Made by a program: the position numbers and the translations under genes. Source: Symsagittifera roscoffensis (Eukaryota > Xenacoelomorpha > Acoela > Convolutidae). From it: DNA of 64,000 bases. Numbering within the stretch: the stretch's first letter is position 1; each line of letters opens with the position of its first letter. Location: contig NW_026970922.1 of NCBI RefSeq assembly GCF_963678635.1, positions 1-64,000 of the forward strand, read 5' to 3'. This document shows, one piece after another, positions 36,001 to 48,000 of this stretch. The notes below the pieces were generated by a model. The model worked only from the letters and a program-made list of their open reading frames with translations. It searched no databases and was not told the origin of the DNA.

Positions 36001-39000
36001 AAGAATTATAGAATTTCAAAAAAAAATGAAATTTTCAGTTTCTTTTTGAAAATTTCCTGCTCCCCAAACCCTATGCAAACTGCAGAAGTTTGTGTAGTTA
36101 TGTGTAAACACTGTATAGAATGATACAATGAGCGTCTAGCAACGTAATAATCTTTTCCAAAAACTTGCCTCAAAACAAATTGGGACCTGGAGCAGTAATA
36201 ACATTTAAAAAAAATTTAATAAAATAAAATGAAATTTTTTTTCTTCTAAAATTTGAATTTTTTTTGAAAATTATCACCCCACACGCCATAATAAGCACAA
36301 AAGAATAGATTTTGCTCCTTGTAACAAAACAATTATGGCGAATAAGCTTCTTTTAACCAATTTGGAACGATTTCTAAGACGGATTAACTCTCCGCTTACG
36401 CGTTAATAGCGCGAAATATATCGCGTGTTAATTGTCCCAAATTGACCGAAATGGCAATCTTTAAACCCCCATAACTTTACGAAAAATGATCACAGGTGAA
36501 ATATCTTTTCAAATTTAAGCTCAAGAAAACAATAGCTTTCGAATGATATAAAAAATTTCCGTCAAAAATGGCTAGTTAAAAAGTCGAAATTTGTCTGAAG
36601 AAAAACAAAACCCACCCCGAGCACAAATATTCCGTTACTTTCGTATCGAAAGTGGGAACAAAAAGAATAACTGGAATTGCGATAACTCTCGACAGAATTT
36701 GAGCATCAGAATTCCGGATATTTTTAACAATCCTGAAAAACTTCCTTTTTAGTCAAATTTAATTTAAATACTATTCAAAACTTCAAATTTAAAAAATAAG
36801 CAAAAATAATTTTACTTTCACTAGCATCACATTCAATTTAATCCGTCCGTGCTCTGGAAAAAATGATTCTTGATTCAAATTGACAAATTAAGTGGCGCTA
36901 TAAAAACAAATATCTTTCAATTGCCAGCTGCTCAGACGTCAAACACGATACAAAGATAGAAGCCAAAAAGCTCAAATGTTTTTTCGACTTTGGGAAAATT
37001 TCTTGTTGTTCCGACTTTCGATACGAAAGTAACGGAATATTTGTGCTCGGGGTGGGTTTTTTTTTCTTCAGACAAACTTCGACTTTTTAACTAGCCATTT
37101 TTGACGGAAATTTTTTTATATCATTCAAAAGGTATTGTTGTCCTGAGCTCAAATTTGAAAAGATTTTTCACCTGTGATCTTTTTTCGTAAAATTATGGGG
37201 GTTTAAAGATTGCCATTTTGGCCAATTTGGGACAATTAACGCGCAATATATTTTGCGCTATTAACGCGTAAGCGGAGAGTTAATCAGTCTTACAATCGTT
37301 CCAAATTGGTTGAAAGAAGCTTATTTGCCATAATTGATTTGTTACAAGGAGCGAAATCTATCCTTTTGTACTTAATATGGCGTGTGGGGGGATAATTTTC
37401 ATTAAAAATTTCAAATTTTAGAAAAAAAATTTTCAAATATATTTTGATACATTTAATTTTTTGATGTTATTACTGCTCCATAAAACCTTAAAAGGCAGTC
37501 GGAACATTCAGGGCTTCGCCCTGATACGAGCAGTCTTGTTGGTTTTCAAGTGCAGCTCACATTGAGACTAAGAAGAGCTTCATTTATAGCTAAATTAGTC
37601 TCCGATGAAGTTTCTTTAAGCTGCTTCAGTTTGCGTGAAAAAACCACACCCGAATACAAAGTAAATTTTCACCTTCGGCAGCATTAAAGCCAAACTGAGC
37701 TCAGTGTGGAAAAATCAAAAACCAAACGAGATAATTCAACCTATTGAGTAGATATTTGAAGCACAAAACACTTCGTTTTTGGCTTTCACAGGGGCCCAAA
37801 CATCATTCTTGTATATTTGTTTCTAGGTACCAGTGGAGTCGATTTTTTCTTCTCTACACTTTCCCCTTGGCCATCATGTGCAAAATGTACTGGAGGATCA
37901 GATCGCAACTGTGGAACGAACGGGACGCCCAGATACTCTACCAGGGCAATGGATGTGGATCTGACAGACATAGCAACCACAGTGAGATGACACAAGTCAA
38001 CACCGACAACATCAGTTGTGGCACGGGGGCGGGGTCTTTCAGAAGAAGTGACGGCCCTCACAATGACAAAGACAGCTGCACAAACTGCCCGAACTGCACA
38101 AGGTCAACCCGCTCAGTGGCCTTGAGTCCTAATTGGTACTCTTTATTTCCTGCACGTCAAAAACATTTTCAAGAGGAAGATCCCCGGTTGCACTACGTAT
38201 CTGTCATTTTATGTTTCACGCTAGCAAAAAAAACAACCTTTTAGTCAGATTTTAGTGGTTAAAAAAGCCAACATTTTGATCAGATCTTCCCTCTTCTGTT
38301 TAATAAAAAGAGGGGCAAATAAATAAGTGTCAAGCGTCGTAGTGAAGATATTTCTATAGGGTGCATTGATTTTTATAAATGTTATCTTTTTCAATTAAGT
38401 GTCTTGAAATTTGCTCACGGTCATATGTATTCAAACTTCTCTTTTTTCCCTCTTTTTTCATTTATATTATTCCTCAACTCTATTTTTTAAAGTTATATTT
38501 GTCCCACATTGGTCAGGTACAGAGTAAACGACTAATTTTAGTTTGGAAAACAAATGTAATAACAATTTTGTGATTATTTAAAATACTTCGGAATGCAAAT
38601 TCTGAATGCAAATATCCAGAATCAGTTTTCTTGTACGATAATAACCCCACTTAAAAGTTTCGTTGTCTTATCAGAACAATTACATGTAAGTTTTCTTGGG
38701 AACAAATTAGAAAAAAAAATACTATAAAACCATGTTTACGTGGTCAAACTGTGAACTGAATAGGCGCACAACATGGTATCTGTACGTCAGTGGAATCCTA
38801 AGACTCAAAACATGTTCCAAAATGTAAGCCACTTCCACTAATAAAGTTTCCGTGGATTCCGCGCACAAACACCTGTAAGTAATTTTGTCGTAACGTAAAT
38901 TTCCCAAACAGCACCGCTTGACCTCGTAATGATTATTTTTTTCTACGGGGAAAAGAAAAGCTTGAAAAAACATTGCCACCCATTAACCAAAAAAAAACAA

Positions 39001-42000
39001 AAAAAAGCAATAAAATTTTTTTTTTGTAAACACATGATTCTTTTTGTCAAGGGAATGCAAAAAGCTTCCAAATCGGACGCAAATAATTTTTTTCTAGATT
39101 ACACCTTGAACATTGAGAGCAAACATAATTGTTTTTGATCTTGATTACTAGTTTCATACTGGATATAAAATATTGCAAATTTTAACCTAGACCTTTGTTT
39201 GTGGGTAAACTGAACAAGACTGCTCGTATCAGGGCGAAGCCCTGATTGTTCCGACTGCTTTTTAAGAATTTATGGAGCAGTAATAAAATAAAAAAATTAA
39301 ATGTAAAAAAATAAAGTGAAATTTTTTTTCTTAAGTTAGAAATTATTTATGAAAATCATCGCCCCAAACGCCATATAAAGTACAAAAGAATAGATTTCGC
39401 TCCTTGTAACAAATCAATTATGGCAAATAGGCGTCTTTCAACCAATTTGGAACAATTTTAAGACGGATTAACTCTCCGCTTACGCGTTAATAGCGCGAAA
39501 TAAATCACGCGTTAATTGTCCCAAATTGGCCAAAATGCCAATCTTTAAACCCCCATAACTTTACGAAAAATGATCACAGGTGAGTGAAATATCTTTTCAA
39601 ATTTGAGCTCAGGACAACAATACCTTTCCAATGATATACAAAAACTCCGTCAAAAATGGCTAGTTAAAAAGTCGAAATTTGTCTGAAGAAAAAAAAAACC
39701 CACCCCGAGCACAAATATTCCGTTACTTTCGTATCGAACAATAATCATAACAACCGTGATTCAAAAGTGAGGTATATTATATTATTATTGAGGTGTATTT
39801 ATATTATTACAAATCTAAAAGATAAATCTCACAAATCTAAAAATCGTTACCCTAAAATTTATATCAAAATTTATATAAACAAAAAACTATAAAAAAAATT
39901 GCATGGTTTTTTGAAAATTATAGAAGCACAATTTTCAAAAACCTTAAATTTTTTTGAATTGTTTTTTGAAGCAAAGACTCCTGCATAGACCTTAAAAGGC
40001 ATTTGGAATAGTCAAGGTTTTGACCGGGTACGGGCTTTCTTGTTTCTTAGCGGCGCCAGAAAAATCGACGCAGCTTATAAAAATTTGTAGTTAAAATGCC
40101 TGATTTTTCTTTTTTTTTCAGCGCGTTGCAAATGAGGCAAATTAATCCAATTTTGGCTCACTAGCTGAACCAAATAATGTCCTAACAGATGCGTACATAA
40201 TTTTGTACTTCACCTTGGATGGATAGAGAAGAGTTTTGAAATGAAAAGTTTTCAAGCTTTGTACTATTGTTTTTTCTTATCCCTTCATCGGAAATCTAAG
40301 CCTAAATTTACTTCAATCACTCAAAATATTTTTGGAGTGGAAAGTCTAAGCCCTGGCCCTGATAAAAGCAGTCTAGATGAAAAAAAAAATACTCTAGGCC
40401 AATTTATTTATTGTTTTTGTCTTTTTGTTTATGTCACTGCAAACTTGAATTTATGTTCTGACTTTCCACACTTTCGAAGAAAATGACGGAATATTTGTGC
40501 TAGTGCTGTTTTTTTTCTTCACACACATTTTGTCTTTTAACTAGCCATTTTTGACGGAGTTGTTTTAAACCATCTGAAAGGTTTTGAGCTCAAATGTAGG
40601 AAGTATTTCATCAGGGATCATTTTTTCGTTAAGTAACGGGGCTTAAATGTTGCCATTTTGAACAATTTGGGACAATTAACGCGCAAATTATATCGCGCTA
40701 TTTACGCGTAAGCGGAGATTTTATCCGTCTTAGAAACTGTTTCAAACTGAATAAAGCAGGTTATTTGCCATAATTGCTATGTTATTAGGAACGAAGTCTC
40801 TCAACTTGTACATAATATGGTTTGATTTGTAAAAGAACTCTCAAGATTTAATTTTTTAAATTCATCCTGGAAAATTCATCTTTTGTTATAAAGCGAACAC
40901 AGCTTCATAAAGTTTTAAGGCTGTCAAAACATTCAAAGCTTTGCCCTGATACGAGCAGTCTTTTTTCTGTCTGCGCGGGATAAAAAATATTGCAGCAAAA
41001 TTTATGACAATATCAGCATTTTTTTTCAGAAGGAAATTTTTCAAAACAACTTTAATAGCTGTTTATTTTCGATGAAATTTTCAAGAAGACCGTTTTTTAA
41101 GGTTTTTCTCAAAAACTGAACAAAAAAAACTTAAAGATGATTTTGCTTGCAAAAAAAGTTTTTTTTTTGCAAAAATTCATCACCCCCCTCGGTGAGCTCA
41201 AATTTCTGCACCGATTACTGAACACCACTGAGTAATAAAGAGTAAAATTCAACACCATAATGCGACTTGAGATCATTCTTCCTGATGGACAGTAATTCAA
41301 TTTGAGTCTGTAATATGATACCAATTAGCCAAGCGTTAGACTTTTTTCACTAAAAACTAAAAACCAGCAGTGAGAACTTTTGTATTAAACCATTAAAACC
41401 ATTAAAACTCGGATTTTATGTAACCAGTAAATGCACATAAATTTCAGTTTTGAAGAAGTTTTGTCCTTCAGCCGTTTTTAAATGGAGAATTCTGTTCTAA
41501 TAACTGAAATTTTGAAAATAGTTTCACATTTTACTTTCCGATGGAAAAGCAGTTTGGACGAAAGTAAAAGACAGTCGCAGCGCTTTACCGTAGCGGTAAG
41601 GGGGTGGGGATGAGCAGGAGCAAGGAAGAAAACCTTAATGTGAATATTTAATCCTCCTAATTTGAGCTAATTTCATTGCAACCGTATCTTCTTATTCTAT
41701 GTGCATAAAAGAGAGTTATAAGAATTTAAATCGAAAGCTTTCTTTTCGACTTATAAAAAAGTATTCTAAGTTTTCGCACATTTTTTCGTTAAATAGAGAA
41801 CGCAAAAATCATGAATTAAAATATCAAAGTCAAGCTTTTGGATGAAAATGACCGATTGAGCGTATTTATATGACATTCCATCATTTGATGAAGTTTTATG
41901 CTCGATGAAACTTTCTTCAGACCAATTTTGACTTTTGAACTAAATATAAAAAATGGCTCGCCTTGCCTATTTCTAAAGAAATTTTAAAGTTGTTGTTTGT

Positions 42001-45000
42001 AAATTTCTAGGATTTTTAAAGGTGTAAATTGCAGAATTCCTTACATTACGAGGACAGATTGTGTTTTTGTGAATTCTGAGCGAATTTTGCAAGAAAAACG
42101 CTTCCTTAAAACTTTTTTTGGTCTTGTATTTCGTTTGATTTTACCGACTAAGTTTTTAACAGGTTTAAATACTTGTTTCTGGATTTCAGTGACTTACAGA
42201 CAAACCAGAAAGTGCGCCTGTCCAGTACACCGTTTGGCCACAAAATGCAAGTTTTTTTAAAAATAATTTTCTCTCTAGACGATATATAAGTATAAGGTAT
42301 ATAGCTTTTACCAAAGTGCATATTCATGTATTAAGAGTCTACCAAGGTATTGACAAGACTGCCTGATGTTTATGATTTTGATTCAATGTCATTGAAAAAG
42401 CTTTTGAAAACATCACTTAAAAATAGATATTTCCAAAGAAAATGAAGAATTTTTTTTTTCTGGAATACTTCCTTTGCACGCTATACCAAGTACAAAGTGA
42501 TGTTTCTTAGCATTCAGACGTGATTTGATTACACCAAATATCTTTACTAAATTCAATTTGGTACATTTTATGATCGGATAAAATAGTCTCTTACGCGTTA
42601 ATAAGACAATTTTCTCGCGCGTTAATTGTTCCAAATAGGCCAAACTAATAATTTTCAAAATCCCTAATTTTTATACCAATGATCTCTTGTGAATAATCTT
42701 CTTAAGTTTGAACTTAATACAATAAAACTTTTCAGATCTTATAAATTTTGCCAAAAATCGCTAGTCAAACTGTAGAACTTGGTTAGTATAAAAAATACTC
42801 GAGCCGGATTTTCTTTTTACAAAAATCTTCCAAAGTTGGATTGTTAAGACCACATATTTGGTCTCAATTCAATTTGATCAATTTTGAAGAAGCTTACATA
42901 GCCGTTTACGCAAAAATAGCACAAAAAATTGATATGCCTAACTCAAAATTTATTTGAAGAAAAACACCAATCACATCCAGTACAACAAATACTATTTATT
43001 AGAATCAAAATTGGTCGTTCTTTTTTGAACTTTTACAGTATTTTTATTAAAAAATTTAAAAATAAAACATTTTTTGATGATATTTTTGAAAATATGATTT
43101 TTTTTGTTAAAAGCTTCGTCAGACAAGTTCAAACACGGTCAAAACATATAACTTTCAGGGCTTTGCACTGATACAAGCAGTCCTGCTATTCATGAAAAAT
43201 ACAATCAAGCGTGGAATATAAACTATCTCAAAAGTTGTTTTGGTATATAAAAGATTTTTATTGATGTAATTTTTTTTATAACTTTTCCTTTTTTAGTGAT
43301 CGGAAAGGCATTGATCCTATAATTTTTCTGCAGGCGCCTTTGGCACCAATATATACTAATTTTGAGGGAAAAGCGCGCGCCAAAAAAACGCAATTTTTTG
43401 GTCAAAATTTTCCAAAAAAGTGCTTCAAAACGCCTTTGTGGCCTTTTTTTTTTTAATTTGCCTGCGAAAGTTTGTCCAAAATGGGGTCTTTATAGTGATT
43501 TGGGAGAGCTCAGAAAATCAATTTGTTCAACCTAAAAAAAGGTCGAACAATTTTTTGAATTTTTTTCGAAAATCCGACCCTCCTCGAAAAAATCCTTGAT
43601 CTGCCCCTGGCTGCAACAAACAATTCTGGTTTCCTGCTGCTAATTAACAAATGGGAGATTAATTTTGGTAATTATGCGCGCTCTTCTGAAATAAATCAAG
43701 ACCTAATTAAAATAACTCTGATTGTATAAGGACGAGTATCTCGCCTGCCTTTTCAGGTGTCAACAAATGTTTTTGAAGTCTCTATTTTTTTCTAAATAAC
43801 TGCCCGCTTTATAATGTCTGTCCTAAAGTCTACTCTTTAATTCTTGATTTATAGTGAAACGTTTTAGTTTTTTTTTTACCTTCTCATTTAATCCAAATGT
43901 CAAAAAATTTCATTCGTATCGCTGATTTGTTTTTGAATTATGCTTAGCAGTATTTAGACAAACTCGTATTCCTACTCGTCATTCAGTAGACAAATACTGT
44001 ATTAACCAATCAGAATTGAGACAAGGAAGAAATTAAATGATAATAATTATTTATTTCGTAAGTTTGCTTTCCCATCTCGATTCTGATTGGTTAGTATAGT
44101 ATTTGTCTGCTTACTGACGAGTATGAAAACGCAGTTGTCTAAATACGGCCCGCGCTCCTTGAATTATGATGCGTACTCGATAGCCTTGGCATGTTTAGTC
44201 CTCAGAGTTTCACAAATATATTACTTGTAATTTTATGATTCAAATTTTATATTAATTTGGTTTTATTACTTTGATTTTTTAAATTAATCTAACTGTCAAA
44301 CTGCATAACTTTTAGGCTATTTTGCATCACAACGTTTGCAAAACGTTGTCAAAACGTTTCAATTAAAAGAAAAGAGATGATAAATGACATAAAAAAAACT
44401 GACTTTTGAAATTTTTTGACACAAAAAAAAACATTTTTTTTTCTAAAAATTTCAAGCCAAATTATAAAAATCAGGAAATGAACAAATCGAAAAATGCTTT
44501 TGTAATGAACAGGTCGTTGACTAAATGTAGCAATGGTGGTGTACATCTGCCAGTCACCAGATCAACCCCCTGTTTCACCTCCCCCTCGGGAAGATATGCT
44601 TCTGCTGCTGGTATAGCTTCCTCTCCCTCTACTGTCGGATGTGGTCGCGGTGGATGCGATCAAGGAGGAGACACTGCTAGGTACAAAAAGGCACAGTTCA
44701 ACAAAATACAACTGAAGATAAAGGCAAAGCGAAAGGTGAAATCAGTTCATTCTTATCCGTAGTATCATGTTTTTTAGTTTTCACTCTGCAATGTTCCTTG
44801 TTCACTTAGCATAGAAGGTTAATTCGCTGGTGATCTCGATTTATTGAGAAAGTTTTTTGTTTTGAATTATGTGTTTCATTTTCTCAAGAGCTCAGCTATC
44901 AGTAGGAGGTGTGTTATGTAATGGTTTCTGTTCTGTAAAATGAGTAATCTAATGAACCGTATTATTTAATGAGTGGTATTAGGCAATATTGTCTAATCGC

Positions 45001-48000
45001 AGAGTTGTTGCAGCTGGTGGTGATGTTGATGACGTTGGTGGCTGTGTTTGCATTCACGTGGATTTTCTTCCAGCTCGTGTTCCTCATCAACTTTTTCGAT
45101 CGCTCCTTCTTCGGACACAGCGTACTCAAGGTAAGAAACAGACGGAAATTTTTTTCTCCTTCATAAGTGCTTGGACTTCATAAAAATCTTGTTGACCGCT
45201 TAGATTTTGTTACGACCACACTTCTAGAAAGAGAAATAGCGAGGGCTAGTATGGTTTTTCTCGCGCATTTTTGATTCGTGAGGCGGCCTGCAGAAAAATT
45301 TTCCGAGTTTCGAGAAAACCTAGTGTTAATATTAATGGGGGGGGGGGTTCCAGGCTATTTTATCACAGTGTAATCCTGCTAATTGACTAAGATCTGATCA
45401 TCCCAATTTTATTTTATTGTTCCGACCATTTGAAAAATGGGGAGGAACTTTGTTTTTAGGTGTGTTTTACTTCGAGAAAAACCGGTTTTTGCCTAATTTC
45501 GGAAATTTATAGATTTCAAAAATTCAAGAAAGCTTCAAGATTTGTTGCAGCTGGTGCATGGTTGCAACATTTTTGATTTTTTAAATTCTTTTTTATTTTT
45601 GTAGTAATTTTTCTACGTATATTGTTTTTCAAATTCTTTACTTTACTATGACTGTCGAGTAGTTGTACGCTCTAGTTTTTTTTAGATCCTTTTATCACAC
45701 CACGGACGCAGAAAAAAAACGACATTTCTTTGGAAGAAAATTTTTTTTGTTGAATTTTTTCTAAGACTATGGTCGGAATATTCTGTGCTACTTGCACAGT
45801 AAATGGCTATCCTTGCTTTTGCCTGTATCTTTGTTTCATCCACATTTTTTAAACCAGTTTTCCGAAGTTTCAATTTTTCCTAGAGCCCAAGTACTAAAGA
45901 GCCCAAGATTTTAAAAAAAAAAAAAAATAATTGAAATTTTTTAAAATCCTCTTCATTCAAATTTTAAAGTATCAGTATCAAGTAAGTTTTTGTGCCAGTT
46001 GCCAAGCTACATGCTAATCTTGTTCTTAGTATTCCTTTTCTCCTGTCTTCAGGTATACCTGTGTTCGTTCTGGCTGGCCATGAGCAACACCATGTACAAC
46101 CCAATGGTATACTGCAGTCTCAACGCCACGTGAGTGCCCGCAACCTATCACCCAGTTCCTATGTCCAGCCCCTTTCACAATCCAGATTGAAGACCAATCT
46201 CCAGTTGCCCCCACCCCCCTCCTTAAATAAGCATCAACTTTATGGTGCAACTAGGGGTTGGAAAAAGTAGAGTATGATGATTAAAATATGTTTTTCAAGG
46301 CCTAATTAGGTTGCCTGGCAATTTTTGTAACAATAGAAAAACCAGGACATAAAAATTACTACAGGTGAGGGCGGGAGGGGGTCAAGCATTTATGGTCAAG
46401 GAATAGCAACATGAAGCAAGCTGCTGGAAACCATGTTTCGTTTCCATCTTTTTTGTCTTTTTCCTCGCTAATAAAAACTATCAAAACTATGCAAATTGTG
46501 CGATATTTTTTTAACTATGAGCTATTTCGGCCTTAATAACGGTCTACTTATGGTAGAGGAACGGATAAATGTAGACACCAGCGGATTTAGCGTTAGGGTG
46601 AAGGGGGGTTATCGCACGTTTTTTTTTCTCAAGGATTCGACCCCCTACCGACCTAGAGGGTCCCCCTTTTATACTTTTTCAAGATCCCCATTTTTGGTTG
46701 ATGAAACCGAAGTTTTTTTAAAAGGCGCCTTCGAAGCCAATATATACTAAATTTGAGGGGAAGAGTGCACCAAAAAACACAAAAATTCAAGCAAAACTGT
46801 CCAAAAAGAAAGTGCCTGAAAACGCTTTTTGGCCTGTTTTTCAAAAATACGCCTGCTCCACAAAAAATTTGGCCAAAACAGGGTCTACGTGGTGATTTGG
46901 GAGAGATCAAAAAATTAATTTGGTCGACCTAAAAAAAGTTATTAAGAAGTAACCTTCTAGTCAAAGTTGAATTGAAATGATTCAGATTTTGTTAATTGAA
47001 TTAATTGGAATAACTTTCACACTGCGTCTACCAAAGATTTGTTCTAAAAGGTGAACCAGTGAATAACGCTGCAATCCTCCAAAAAACAGACATCATCAGT
47101 CCTGAAAATGATTTTTGAGATCTCGAAAATAACTATGAGTGCCTTAAAAATTGTTACACTTTTTCTCGCCGCTACATTGTCTGAATATTTTTCCAATTTT
47201 TGAAGAACGTGACGGAGTATTTGGGCTCGGGCTGATTTTTTCTCTAGAACAAAACGGTTTTAAAGAACCGTTTTGGGGGACAATTTTTATGTCATTCGAA
47301 AGGTATTTTATTTCTTCCTTAAAAGTCTGTTGGCTGAAGTTTGTAAATTGTTTTACCTCTGATCAATTTCCGTAAAAATCTGGGGGCTTAAAGATTGCCA
47401 TTTCGGTCAATTTGGGACAATTAGCGTGCAATTTATTTCGAGCGATAAACGCATGAGCGGCAATTTAAACTAGCTTTGAAATCTTACCATGGTTTGGATA
47501 GAAAATTTCGGGTGTGAAAATCGCGTTAACAAGGGCTAAGATTTTCATTTTGTCCTGGGCATTGCGCGGGTGTTAAAGCCTTTTCATTCGTAATTCGAAC
47601 GACATAAAATTTCTCAAAAAGTGTCAAGAAAAACCGGTTTAAAATTTTTGATTTTTCATCGAGATTCGAGCTAGTGCGCAGGCTTACAATAGCTTATTTA
47701 GACTTAATTTAAGCCTCGAATAATTAGTTTTGCTTATATGGAATTAGTTTTTGGCATTTAAATCCTAATTTAGCTTTATCTTAATAATCAAAACTTCAAA
47801 ATTAGGGAAAAAATTAAAAGTTTAAATAAAAAAGATTTTTGTTTTCGATTTTTTTTTTTTTTGCCATCAAAATTTGTTTTCTCATTTGCATCTTGTACAA
47901 TGACTGACAAAAATGCTTGAGTTCTAGCTTTCGCTCCGATTCCTTCATCACACTACGCCGAAAAAACGACACTAATTTGAAAAAAAAAACAATTTTGTAA

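Noticed and set aside
37016-37538. Canonical Helitron ends (5' TC, 3' CTRR) in family A
   Set aside because: The ends are TTGTTCC and CTTG, so the canonical Helitron signature is not met. Only a Helentron-like assignment is considered.
37792-37826. Alternative acceptor CTTTCACAG at 37783-37791 for the TM5 exon
   Set aside because: It shifts the frame relative to the previous exon's phase-2 end and would destroy TM5. The acceptor at 37826 restores it.
37786-38061. 91-residue open frame on the minus strand
   Set aside because: It is the shadow of the TM5/ICL3 exon of the receptor, which has splice sites and family motifs on the plus strand.
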